DNA of 64,000 bases from Umbilicaria muhlenbergii (taxonomy: Eukaryota > Ascomycota > Lecanoromycetes > Umbilicariales > Umbilicariaceae), in the NCBI GenBank assembly GCA_000611775.1, contig KK106984.1, forward strand, positions 3,325,341-3,389,340, read 5' to 3'. The position numbers were made by a program, and so were the translations under genes. Within the stretch, counting starts at the first letter, position 1. The number at the start of each line of letters is the position of its first letter. Under the pieces are notes generated by a model. It made no database searches, had not been told where the DNA came from, and saw only the letters and a list, made by a program, of their open reading frames with translations. Positions 45,563-57,482 of the stretch are shown in pieces.

Positions 45563-46056
45563 GATTGCGGTGATCTATTAGGCAATGAGGTGATTGATGC
45601 TGGGAAACCGTAAGGTTGTGAGGTTGTACAGTACGAGCAAGGCCGACTGAAATTTGTGGGATGAGGTGGGATGGTTGAGCGACGAAACTAGTTGGCGGGG
45701 CCCGCCTTCAACTATGATGTATGAGGAAATTTGGCGCGCATAACAGATACCGACATGCGACGTTCTCGAGCGGCAATAACTTTATTTGGATGTTGTCTCG
45801 TTCAAGTTGGCCATCCTCCCATCTAACCTAGTGGAAGCGTTGGTTTTAATGGTGAGACTGTAGAAAGCAACCCTCATGTTCAGCCCCTTTTGCTTTGCGA
45901 CTATGGACCTGTCTCTCACAATCTGCCATCTTGATCGGATAGAGGAATCTCGACCCGGTGCCATGTCGTGTTAAAAGCTATTCCGGTATTATAGGGAGGC
46001 CTCCTAAGTCCGACCTTCTGCATGATTCTTAGATTGGCGGTTCGATGCCTGTCACA
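45563..46056. other. intergenic between translin and transketolase
   Basis: 490 bp with the transketolase promoter and the translin 3' flank. Nothing else was seen. Confidence 0.5.
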
Positions 46057-47098
46057 CTACGCTTTACGACGAGGCACCAAGTTTCTCAGCGAGAGGTCAT
46101 ACACAACGTCCTCGATCTTTTTCACCTGCAGCCATTGAATTAGCCAACGTAGCCTGAACCGGATCCGGATTTCTTACATTGTACTTGATGCTATCGCTGC
46201 GTTTTCTGAGCGAGTCGTTCTTGAGATTCAGGATCTGAAATCCTGCATGTAGGTCTTTCACAAATTGACTGATCTGGAGTGGCCGTTGATAGTCACCTAG
46301 GGTTACTGAGTTGACCGCCAGTCGTGCCTAAGTATAGGTAAGCGTGCTTCCTTGGAGTGAAGAGCCTTGGATGTACCAGCTCCTCGATGAGATTTATGAG
46401 CGACTGTAAATACTCCTCAATCGTCAGGTGAAAAGCATCTCTTTCCTTTAGATTTACCGGCACTACATAGAGGCTACGGTTTAGAAAAGTGAACAGCATC
46501 ATGATCCATAAGCATACCTTGCAGGATCTGGCCAACCTCCTCAATTGTGAGAAGCCTCCCCGGCTGTGTCTGCCCTAAAGCACTTCTGAATCCGCCCAGC
46601 CATCCACAAAGTACAATAGCGAATGTCTGTGTAAAAATCAATCAATGGCTCCTTCTGCAATGCGCCGGAGTACCTACGGCATTTTGAACATCTTTGGTCC
46701 ACATACTATTGTACTTATAGTATGGGTACTTTGAAGCCACATCTGCGAGCTTGGATATAGTCTGAACCTGTTGTGAAATGGACTTTTCCGCGTCTGAGAC
46801 GGTACTATCAACTATAGACTCTGTTAACATGAAAGAACAAGAGCGACCAAGGCAAATATACATTGTGCTGCTGGTATTGAGTGTGCCCGGGAGAGTATTG
46901 ACTGCGTAGCTTTTCCTGGCATAGTGTTCAGCTTGAAGGCGTTGACAAGCTTGCATAGAGAATACCCTGCTTTTCGAGGTCCTGTAAAATGTTGCGAAGC
47001 TCTTCACGTACCCTCGCATCCTCATCAATCTTGGCTTGGAGGTGCTCGAAGATAGCAGGATTCACCATCCCAAACGAGCTTGAATAGGCTGCAGCCAT
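46057..47098 (-). CDS. translin (TSN/TB-RBP)
   Basis: Single-stranded nucleic acid-binding protein that forms octamers and, with TRAX, the C3PO RNase that clears passenger strands and tRNA fragments. Seven exons: 47098-46966, 46915-46862, 46811-46678, 46626-46518, 46462-46377, 46327-46178 and 46125-46057, giving 244 aa. Family blocks are IFEHLQAKIDEDARVREELR, GKATQSILSRAHSIPAAQ, ISKLADVASKYPYYKYNSMW, FAIVLCGWLGGF, VPVNLKERDAFHLTIEEYLQ and LRKRSDSIKYNVKKIEDVVY. The third exon acceptor was chosen at TCTATAG (46812) because the nearer AG sites bring in stops. It is divergent from RPL22, with 308 bp between starts. No TRAX gene is in the window. Confidence 0.93.
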
Positions 47099-47406
47099 GT
47101 TTGGCAAGCGTCTTAATAGATACCTTCACTTTAAGAATATCAAACGCGTTAATACCAGAGCCTCATACTAGAAATCCAACAAGATATTCAGCACGAAAGT
47201 CCAGAGAACTGTGGCTGTAAATATCAAAGTAGTAGAGTGATACTGCCTCCAACACCTTCATCCAAATCCAGCCTAGCGCCATCAATTCGAACTAAGCGAA
47301 ACCCTCAACCCACATCGAAAAAAGTTCCGGCCATCTCAGCATCATTCAACCAAAGCACCAGGCGCAGGATATCAATTTCTTTGCGTCCTTTACCAACCCC
47401 AACACA
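47099..47406. promoter_or_regulatory. bidirectional promoter region, translin / RPL22
   Basis: 308 bp between divergent starts. The + strand is pyrimidine-rich just upstream of the RPL22 ATG (TTTCTTTGCGTCCTTTACC), typical of ribosomal protein gene leaders. Confidence 0.5.
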
Positions 47407-48085
47407 ATGGGTCCCACACACGGAACAGTATGTTGCCACACGCATCGCTTTGCTGTTTCTCCCTGTCCCCTCTTTTCAAGGGTTGGGACTTGAAGAACAG
47501 TAGGCTGAGTGAATACAGAAAACCGCAACGCGCCCCGCGACCAAAGGTCAGAAGCCAGCGAAGGTTACGAAGAAGGTATGTCCGCTGGAATCCGCTATCT
47601 CTTTACTTTGCGCCTCTTCAGACCTCGGAGGAGTGGACCGGGAGCTGATTCATCACAGTTCATAATCAACGCTTCGCAACCCGCCTCGGACAAGATCTTC
47701 GACGTCTCCGCATTCGAAAAGTTCCTCCACGACAAAATCAAAGTCGATGGCCGCGTCGGAAACCTTGGCGACATTGTACAAATAAGCCAGCAGGGCGAGG
47801 GGAAGATCGAGGTTGTTGCGCACACCCAATTCTCCGGCAGATATCTCAAGTACTTGTGAGTGCCAACCCACTTCCGGAGCTAGACAACAGGGCGAGAATC
47901 ATGGCTAGAACTTAGGACTATGGGAGAGATGAAGTGCTAATATTGCTGGTTTACACAGGACCAAGAAGTTCCTGAAGAAGCAGCAGCTCCGGGATTGGTT
48001 AAGAGTGGTTTCGACGAGCAAGGGTGTCTACGAGCTCCGGTTCTTCAACGTGGTCAACGATGATGCGGATGATGATGACGAGTAG
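47407..48085 (+). CDS. RPL22: 60S ribosomal protein L22 (eL22)
   Basis: Large-subunit ribosomal protein at the exterior of the 60S particle. Exons 47407-47427, 47519-47575, 47659-47855 and 47959-48085 give 133 aa. The protein runs [99 protein letters not shown] and ends with acidic NDDADDDDE. All are characteristic of eL22. The 21-nt first exon is inferred from phase and from the need for an ATG; it is the only soft part of the model. Four exons in a ribosomal protein gene with an intron near the start codon is normal for filamentous fungi. Confidence 0.95.
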
Positions 48086-48578
48086 AGGCTGAACCCAGCA
48101 AATAAGCGGTAGCGATAGACTTAGCAAGCAATATCAAGGACATCTGCACCGTTTGGAATCCAGCTCCATGATCGTCCCAGTTGATAGCAAAGACCCTTAT
48201 TGTGCGCAACCTCTAACGGTTTCAGTACTTCGAGCGATAGCGGAGCATGGTAGACTGTAGTATGTACAGCTCCATTAGTTGCGTTGTGTTTTCTGGGATG
48301 TCAAGACAAGGGTTGACGTTTTCCGGAGCCGTTTCCTGTCTTGAGCGCATGAAGGACCAAGGAAACATGCCTAGGAAAACGGCTTAAGTGTCAGTAGGAT
48401 GTGGAGTTGCAGATTCAATTAGCCGTGGTGTTAAAACTTTACCCTGGGTCTTTCAGCCCGGCATTTTACAGTGGGTACCCGGATACCAGCTGTCAACGGC
48501 CTGCAGTCTCCCAGCGGTGGAAACATCCGTTACTTGGAAGCACCGTCTGTACACGGCCTGAGGATCGGCAGCTGCAGG
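48086..48578. other. convergent 3' flanks, RPL22 / BMT6
   Basis: 490 bp of 3' flanking sequence of two converging genes. No other feature was seen. Confidence 0.5.
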
Positions 48579-49862
48579 TCATAAATGTCGGTACAGATGA
48601 AGCTGATATCTCATGTCCTCCAATTCGATGGGATACTTGAGCCCTTCCGGCAGCCTGAACCACCTCGAGTCATCTGTGACAAGTTTTTCCCACTGTCCTC
48701 CTGATGTAGTGTTCCTACTGCTGCCAATTGTAGATGCCTCTAACAACGTGTGATCAAGCAGCCATTGCATGGGGTATTTCTTTGCAGCAGAGGATGCGTC
48801 CTCTCTGTTGGCATCCTTGCCAACATCAACTGTAGAGTAGCTTCCAGGACTATCTACCACAAGAAGAAGTGACCCTGGCTCTAGGATGTAAGTGATTGAA
48901 AGTAGGAAGTTAGTGGTACTGCTCATGGATGTCGTATAGAGCTCGTTCAGTGTAAACATCAGCGTGACGAGAGTAGTATCTTGCAGTACAGAAGCTATGA
49001 GCTGTACATCCATGTTCAAGACATCTTGCCTGTAGAAATTGACTGTAAAGCTTTCAGGGTTGACTAAAGGTGCATTGATAGCTTTCACTGCAGCGGAGGC
49101 GTACTTGGAGATTGGAGGTGGGGAAGAGATACCCGCGGATAGGGTATGCACAACCGTTGACCAATTGGCGATGTCAACAGCCGCAAGTTCAAAGTTGATG
49201 GGTGTTCCTGACCCATAGTCCGAACTTTCCTGGTTGGACTGAGGGCTAACTGTCGTAGAAGAACATAGATAACGCAGATATCCAGCAAAGGCCACTACCT
49301 CTGCCCCAGCCCCTCCTCCCAGACAGACAATCTTGGTCCGACCCGAATGGCTGGTTGGTGTAACAATGTAGGGTTGCGGCATGGTAGCCCTCTCCCCCAC
49401 GTGAATGTCATGTGCCATCTCTTCATGAGTACCGGGCGGGTGTTCGGCTTCCCCGGACTGAACGGCGCCACCACGCGAAAGACCGTGAAGCTGATTCGAG
49501 ATATGAGGGAGGCTGCATAAGATCTCCAGATAGGCTAGTGCTCTGCTGGGACTCCACCTCGTCGCGTACGCCTCCAGATGGACTTCGCTGCCAAAGGCCT
49601 TCTCGAAGTCTCGGTTGAAGAGTTGCTGCTTGATGTTCTGTATAGTAGCTGGCAAGTTGTCATTGAACTGTGTCGAGAACGCATTTTTGAAGACGTTGAG
49701 AAGCAATTGCTGTAGTTCTATGGGAATTGCCGAGGATCCCTTCGAACTTCCTGATCCATTCACATTCCCGGTAGTTTCTGGATGCTTTTTGCCATAAGCC
49801 CTGTCCCTCCCGCCGAGCTTTGCGCCTCTGCCGGAACTCTTTGCATATCCGTGGGGGGACAT
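48579..49862 (-). CDS. BMT6: 25S rRNA (uridine-N3)-methyltransferase BMT6-like
   Basis: Single exon, 427 aa with an ATG at 49862. It resembles the fungal family that methylates one uridine of 25S rRNA (m3U2843 in yeast, Bmt6). The N-terminus is basic and Gly/Ser-rich (MSPHGYAKSSGRGAKLGGRD), compatible with nucleolar targeting. Then comes LQQLLLNVFKNAFSTQFND, DFEKAFGSEVHLEAYATRWS and PSRALAYLEI. The SAM-binding motif I is KIVCLGGGAGAEVVAFAGYL. LAAVDIANWSTVVHTLS, LVTLMFTLNELYTTS and LEPGSLLLVVDSPGSYSTVD are later Rossmann elements. The C-terminus WFRLPEGLKYPIELEDMRYQ is conserved in the family. No intron is needed, unlike most neighbours. Confidence 0.88.
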   Translation of the reverse strand: MSPHGYAKSSGRGAKLGGRDRAYGKKHPETTGNVNGSGSSKGSSAIPIELQQLLLNVFKNAFSTQFNDNLPATIQNIKQQLFNRDFEKAFGSEVHLEAYATRWSPSRALAYLEILCSLPHISNQLHGLSRGGAVQSGEAEHPPGTHEEMAHDIHVGERATMPQPYIVTPTSHSGRTKIVCLGGGAGAEVVAFAGYLRYLCSSTTVSPQSNQESSDYGSGTPINFELAAVDIANWSTVVHTLSAGISSPPPISKYASAAVKAINAPLVNPESFTVNFYRQDVLNMDVQLIASVLQDTTLVTLMFTLNELYTTSMSSTTNFLLSITYILEPGSLLLVVDSPGSYSTVDVGKDANREDASSAAKKYPMQWLLDHTLLEASTIGSSRNTTSGGQWEKLVTDDSRWFRLPEGLKYPIELEDMRYQLHLYRHL

Positions 49863-51505
49863 GAGGAGGGTGGACTTGTACGAGTAGTTGAGGAAGACAG
49901 TGGGCTTTCGGCTACGAGTGGGAGGAGAATGCCGCTAACCGTTCCCGCACTTCAGTGACATCCAACCACCAGGTCCAACCTCATCTCCTCCCATTCGACT
50001 ACATTAGTACATGAGGCTGTTCAGTCACATGTCACTCACCTTCTTGATGGCGCTTCGTTGCTTCGAGGTCCGGGGCGGGTCACTGTCGTCTTGTACATCC
50101 AGAACATAATATATGACCTACGGATATAATTCTAGCTCGTTGCCCTTCGGATACATACCGAGCACTGCTAGGGTGGTCCTGGTTATAAAGAGAAAATGAC
50201 ATTCGCATGAGAAATCCGGCCATTCTTTGCTCCACCGATCGAGGCCATTCCAGCGGCCGTCCACTTCTAATGCACGATCTAAGGCACTTTCGATATGCGA
50301 AAGCAGAATCTTAGGAAATGATACACCGCTGAATCTAATCAGACAGGCTCGCTTTGGTTTTAATATCCGAAGAATGGGGCAGCTGCAGGCAAAAGGCTCC
50401 TCTGCCATCTGTACCTTGTCCGTACTTATCTTTCGTGCATAGCGTTGTACCCTAATCTCCTTTCGCGCATTTTCACGATTGCCTTTCAGTGTTTCTTATC
50501 AGTGCGAGGTATGAATCACAATCATGAGCTCTTTCACAGAGTGCCACTTTCAAGACGTAACACTGCGCGCAGAGGAGATCATTGCATCCTACCAGGGCTA
50601 TTGTTGCTATCAACCGTGGAGGTATCCTTTCGTGTAGCTGCATCGTGTGGCATTCATCGATTTGCGAATGTTCGTTTGCCCCAAGGGATTCCTCCCCTCG
50701 TATATGCCTCCATCTCAATCAAGCTCGCTATGTGCCGTTCTCTGGAGACCCATAACCCTGATCGGCTCGGGCTCTTCGACCTGGAGTCCAGAGATTACCC
50801 ACAGCCGCGTGCCTACCTTGAAGTGTTCTTATGAGGTAATGGTTACGTCCATTTAGGCGGATACCGAATACTTTGACAGCTGTCAAGTGTGGATACCCTA
50901 CAACAGGATGACATGTAAGTTCATATGGGAATTGCCGCGGGTGTGTACAGAGGATACCTCTCAGTGCGATGATAAAGCAATAACCTGGCCTGGATGCTGC
51001 TTCTCTTACACAGAATCTACTTGACCATCCGTAATCGAAGCCTCATAGAAAGATTGAAGACACTGACTGTGGACGCAGTGTGCGCTACGGAGGCCACCGT
51101 TAGCTGTAGCAAAGGTCAAGACCCCTACGTCGTGGGGATACACGTAACTGACATCAAGTGCAGATGGCCCAACCCGTTGGTGCCTCGAGCTTGAAGTTAT
51201 GGATTCTTCAAAACGATGATCAACTTGCGCTGCACTTCGAAAGTGATGGAACCTGGGCCCCGGATCACGGTCCTGTGCCTTGCATGTCCCAGCGTACATC
51301 CCTAATCCCGTTTCCAGTGTCACGGAATCCAACCTTTCTGTTCCCAAACACGAAGCCGATGTGGGAGAATGAGATGGGATCAAGGAGTAGCAACACGTCT
51401 CATAAGCGTAAACGGCTCTCACAAACCTGCTCAAGATACATGGAGCTTGCCCAGCACCGTTTTGTTTGTTTTGTTGAATATTTTCGTTCCAGCGCATGTT
51501 CCAAA
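49863..51505. other. 1.6-kb intergenic region
   Basis: Short ORFs only (for example 50445-50834 plus) without domain. The frame of the terpene synthase stays open upstream to 51158 but without a convincing start or family match there. Confidence 0.45.
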
Positions 51506-52884
51506 ATGTTAAGCTCTATCTGTTTTACATCGATTGAGCCATCGGTGAATACAGGCTACTGTCACGGCGTAAATTCGAATATCGTCGCCGAAAGCGATGC
51601 ATCAGGAGTCACGATTCAGATACCCAAACTCTATATAGGTGTAACAAGACCTAGCCCTCACTCCGTCCAAAAAGTCGCAACGAACAAAGTCTTGGATCGG
51701 ACGCACACCATTGTCCTACCGCCTACCTTCGTTGATGTACTTGCGAACCGGAAGATTGGACAAAGCCCCGCAAAAATTGACCTAACGGATTTCTTATTGA
51801 ATCTACCTTCCAACGCTGGCCCGATCATCAACCGAGCAGACCCAATAGCCCTCGTCGATCGCATGCTACCAGCCTCTGTCATCCCTCATGGCGCTCGTTT
51901 TGTTGCAGCATGCTTTTGGTCTTGGCTCTGTGTCGTTGATGGTGCGTTTCCTGGCTCATTAGCTGTTTGTTCACCATGGGAGAAACATTTTCACACCTCA
52001 TTCTTTGTGCGAGTCGATCATGACAGCATCTAATCACAAGATATGCAGACCTTACAGAAGATGGTGATAGCTCCAACTCCTTGGAGCACTGCATCACCAC
52101 TCTTTCCAGCTCTCCTTATCTCCCACTTCCAACAGACTCTCTTTGCCTTCGCCGAATGGGAGCATTTCAGCACGTGGTCCAGACCAGCACCTTGTCTGAC
52201 GCGAACCATAACTCCGTCTCAACCATCGAAGAAGCATGGAAGCCCGTATTCTGGGCTGAAATCCTCACGGTCGTAGAAGCGCTGAACGCTGAAAAGGGTC
52301 TCCAAGGCCGCACCTTCAGCATGGCAGAATGGATGGAGCTGCGGGTCATTACGATCTCCGGTATAAGCCTCTTCACTTGCCTCTCATGACCCGCTCATTA
52401 TCTACCCTCCATCCTTGCGATTATTCGAGCCGCATCTGACGCTTAGTCCTTTCATCAATCAGCTCGTCCATTTATGGTCCTTGCCCGTGCCTCGCTCGGC
52501 CTATCCCCATCCCTCACCACACCTGTATCTTCGTCCGCCCACCAGTCTCATCTCGTCCCACAATTGCAATTCCTCACACAAACGGTCCTCGGTCTCCAAA
52601 ACGACATCCTCGGCTGGCAAAAAGACCACCTGTCGCACAACCCGCTCAATGCGATCGAATTACTAATCCGCGCTGGCTACGGTCTGACGGACGCTTTCGA
52701 GCACGTTCTACTGGCGCACAACGAACTGGTAGGGAGACTGGTTAGAGTAACCGCGGAACTAGAGAACGGCGTTGAGAACGGCGTTGGGAACGACGAGAAG
52801 GTAAGACGATACGCAAAAGTACTGGCTGGGTTCGCCAACGGGATGGCGGAGTGGATGCTGTGTTCCAGGAGGTATCAATTTTGA
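51506..52884 (+). CDS. terpene synthase (class I, fungal/bacterial-type), diverged
   Basis: Predicted cyclase of a linear prenyl diphosphate; product unknown. Exons 51506-51941, 52058-52360 and 52463-52884 give 386 aa. The C-terminal half is clear: STIEEAWKPVFWAEIL, FSMAEWMELRVITIS/A, RPFMVLARASLGL, then LGLQNDILGWQKD (the NSE-type metal site, usually NDxxSxxxE), HNPLNAIELLIRAGYGLTDA and the terminal CSRRYQF (RY pair). The first metal motif lies at the exon 1/2 joint: FWSWLCVVD plus, with my acceptor at 52057, EDGD, giving VVDEDGD where DDxxD/E is usual. The N-terminus and start codon are uncertain. No prenyltransferase, P450 or transporter adjoins it. The neighbouring formaldehyde dehydrogenase is housekeeping, so it seems a lone synthase. 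Confidence 0.75.
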
Positions 52885-53271
52885 AAAGCGACGTGTGAGC
52901 GTATGGCGAGGTGGACTTTTCGGTATACTATAAAATTTCCTTGTTATGAATCTATAATCAGAAGCAAAAGCTTCATGTATCGTTTCGGCATCTATACAAA
53001 GAATTCGTTACCTTCAGATACGTTTTGCTTGCACGGTATGCCGCTGAAAGGTATTGAAAAAGTGGACCGTCTTTCGCATCTCGTCGCTGCTTTGAATCCA
53101 CACTTAGCTCGCTGTGGCGTAAGACACATAATTTCACTCGAAAACCAGAGCCTTAATTGTAACAAGATGTCCAAAAACATCTCTATATCTACAACTCCCC
53201 TCCATCAGATCTACCTACATACAACACCTCTCTCCCCAGCCAACACCCCTACCACACGCACCCACCACCCT
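52885..53271. other. convergent 3' flanks
   Basis: 387 bp between the terpene synthase and the formaldehyde dehydrogenase, which converge. Nothing else was seen. Confidence 0.5.
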
Positions 53272-54771
<1,500 letters not shown>

Positions 54772-55628
54772 TGTGAACGATGGTGATGTATACGGAGTAG
54801 AGAAGGGTTATCACCAGTGTGATGTGGTTGTTGCAAGTTCAAGGGGAGTGGAGCACTTGGAGATATTGTTACATTGGCCGGAGGAGAGGCAGGTCAGACG
54901 AGGGGCGCCAGAGAAGGCGGGGTGTTTTCGTAAGTTTGTACGATTCAGGCAATTTCGTTATTACAAGACCGTATGCGGCTATTCTCTATGGCTTACGGAG
55001 ATTCTGCCGATTGACCCACTTTGTCCCGGGCAGCTTTTGGTTATTGCCGTCCCGGTGTTTGGCGCATGGAAGGTGATTGATTGTATGAGTGGCAGGCTTG
55101 CAGTGGCAGGCTTGCAGTGGCAGGCTTGCACTTGCACCTCTGAACATGCCGATTTTCGGATGACGTAGGGCTGAGAGGAGCTCCCGGGAAGACGCTGGGC
55201 CTCGTAGGGCTGAGTTCCAATCCGGATAAAGTGTCCCTGTGCTTCAGACATACAAACCTCCGACATTAGTACCCCACTGCGGCCTTGCTAACCGACATAC
55301 TATGCAAAGGGCTCTTGAAAAGGCCTCGTAAGTAGGAGATGAAGCGTAGATTGGTCGGATGTGGCAGGCACGTGAACTGCCAGTAATCCCCTTCTCGTGT
55401 AGATATATAGGCTCCGCCCATCCAGACACTCTAAAATACAGTCCCAGTGGACACAAGTACCCATTGGGAGTCCTGAACCCAAGGGTTGATGTTGTGTACT
55501 CGCTGCACAAATTGAAAAGTGGTGTGGGTGGCGATTCTCCCGCTTGTTTTTTGTCGGCCGCCGAGTCTCGACGCCAACACGTCCAACACTTTATTTCCCT
55601 TTCTCTCTCCTCGTAGCTACCACGAACA
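54772..55628. other. 860-bp intergenic region
   Basis: Promoter of the dehydrogenase gene and 3' flank of TIM9. Contains three tandem 14-bp units (55090-55131). No gene was seen. Confidence 0.5.
55090..55131. repeat. 14-bp tandem repeat, three copies
   Basis: Unit TGGCAGGCTTGCAG three times head to tail, the last copy ending in C. Non-coding. Confidence 0.85.
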
Positions 55629-56093
55629 TCATCTCCCCGGTATTTGTCCCGACTGCATCATGGCAGCGTTCTGCTCCTGGAACCGCTGTCCTAACCGTTC
55701 CGCGCCCTTCATGTGTTTCTCCACACATCTCATCACGCACCCACCCTCTTTTGCGTTGAGCGACTTGGTTGTGAAGTCGTTCACGCAGTTGTCGAAGCAC
55801 GCCTGGACAAGGTTGGAGTACATCTGTGAGAGGGAATCCCATCAGCCAGCTGGCCTTCTTGAACATATGAAGCTGAGTATTCTTGCTTCAAGGGCGTAGC
55901 GTTCTTGACGGGTCTAACAAAGAAATAGACTGACGGTCATGAACTCTTTCATCTGCTTCTTCTCCAACCTCGACTGCAGTTCACGCTGCTCGGAGGGATT
56001 GAGTCTGTTCCCACACACGGTGTTAGCAAGTATCACTATAAGAGGCACGACAGAATCATTTGCAGCCAAACCATGTCGCACATACCCATCCAT
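55629..56093 (-). CDS. TIM9: mitochondrial intermembrane-space chaperone Tim9
   Basis: Small Tim protein that with Tim10 escorts hydrophobic carrier proteins across the intermembrane space to TIM22. Exons 56093-56086, 56004-55935 and 55823-55629 give 90 aa. The first exon is 8 nt (ATGGATGG) and yields [21 protein letters not shown], the classical Tim9 start. The twin CX3C motifs are Cys35-Cys39 (CFDNC) and Cys55-Cys59 (CVMRC). [18 protein letters not shown] matches the family C-terminal helix. The second intron starts GTCAGT. There is no presequence, as expected for a Mia40 substrate. Confidence 0.96.
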
Positions 56094-57482
56094 TCTGCCG
56101 AATATGCCAACTGACCGAGAAGATGCGAGGCCGTGGGAGGTCGTGGAGGCTGAAGGTAGCAGTCAACTCAATTTGTTCACGTCAAGCTCCAATTGCAAGC
56201 TCTCGTGGCTCTCCAGTGTCTGCGCAGGACGAAGCGAGTCCGGTAGCGTTGGCGTTAGCGTTCCAGGCCTCCTCAGCCGGCTCCCTTGCAAATCAGAAGA
56301 GCGACCGTCGCCCCTAAGGTATGAAGCAAGGGACTGAGGAGACTTGTGCTCGACCCTGCAACCTAAATTTACGCTGTCTCGACTGTCCACTCGAGCCAGT
56401 CGACAATGCCCATTGAGAGCTCTCCACGCTATTCCACGCACCCTGAAGGCCGGAAGAAGAAACTTCAACGGCTTCACGGCCACGGCGTCTTCTACTCCGA
56501 GCACGAGTATCTGACACCTTCCACCAACACACCGCCATCATCACCGTGGTGATTGTCCCTGATCGAGCACCCATCTGCGCCGACTACACTTCTCCGCCAC
56601 GATCGGGGACAGGGCCCCCCCGCCCGTGGCCAGCATTAGCAACTCCGCCGCCGTAAGGCTAGCGAAGAGAAGTCGAACGGATTGTGCTGCGTGACACCCC
56701 GACGCTCGAGTGTCCCGTACCCAACTTCAGTCACACTGCACACACCTCCCTTCCACCCACCTGGCGCAGATCTATCGGCGTCGAGGGTGTGCCACTGCTC
56801 TCCCGCGCCTGTCAACGCTCGAGCTCGCTTTCACCTTGCTCTCCTCCTGTCAAGTACCTTACCTCGAGCAAGGCTTGGCCAAGATCCACCGGTCGCATTT
56901 GCACTCCACACCCCGGGCTCAACGTCAAGCTCCTGCCTTACCCTTCAGCCAGCCAAAACTGCAATCGTTCGACCAATCCCGCTGCCTGTATCGCATGCCG
57001 ACTGGCAGTTCAACCTCTTCACCGCATCTAGCAATCATTGGAATCGCGTTACAGCATCTACACCAGCCGTGCAGAACGTACCTTACCTTTAATTTGCCGC
57101 TGCCTCCATCGCGTCAGCCGCGTTCACGACCGTCAACGCCATTCTCCTCTTGATCCTGCACTTGCCGCACTCACCATTTTGCTCACGCAACTCAGCTCGA
57201 CATCGTTGCAATCAGCACGCTGGCAAACACTAGGTCCACATCGACACTTGGCTGCAAGCTTCCTCTGGCCTTTGTTGTCGCTACAGCCTTGCGCACCCTC
57301 TGAGTTGGCTGTCTTCTTTCGCAACACAGGCATATCGCGGTTTCAAGCCTTCATCACAGGCCAGACCATAGCTAGTCACGAGGTCTTGAATCCGGGCAAC
57401 CGGCCTGCTCACCAGCTCGCCCTGCATGGCGACTGGTAACAGCTTGGGACCGTCTAGGCCCCAGAATATCCAACAATCAGCG
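56094..57482. other. 1.4-kb divergent promoter and long leader region, TIM9 / RhoGAP
   Basis: The right 800 bp are pyrimidine-rich with several short open frames starting at ATG (for example at 56682-57153), none with a domain. They look like upstream ORFs in a long RhoGAP leader rather than genes. Confidence 0.45.

Noticed and set aside
46036-46052. Second B-box-like GGTTCGATGCC next to the translin stop
   Set aside because: No T stem and no A box at the right distance; it overlaps the 3' flank of a protein gene.
50445-50834. 129-codon open frame on the plus strand
   Set aside because: No domain, no splice partners and no signal peptide; it lies in an otherwise empty spacer.
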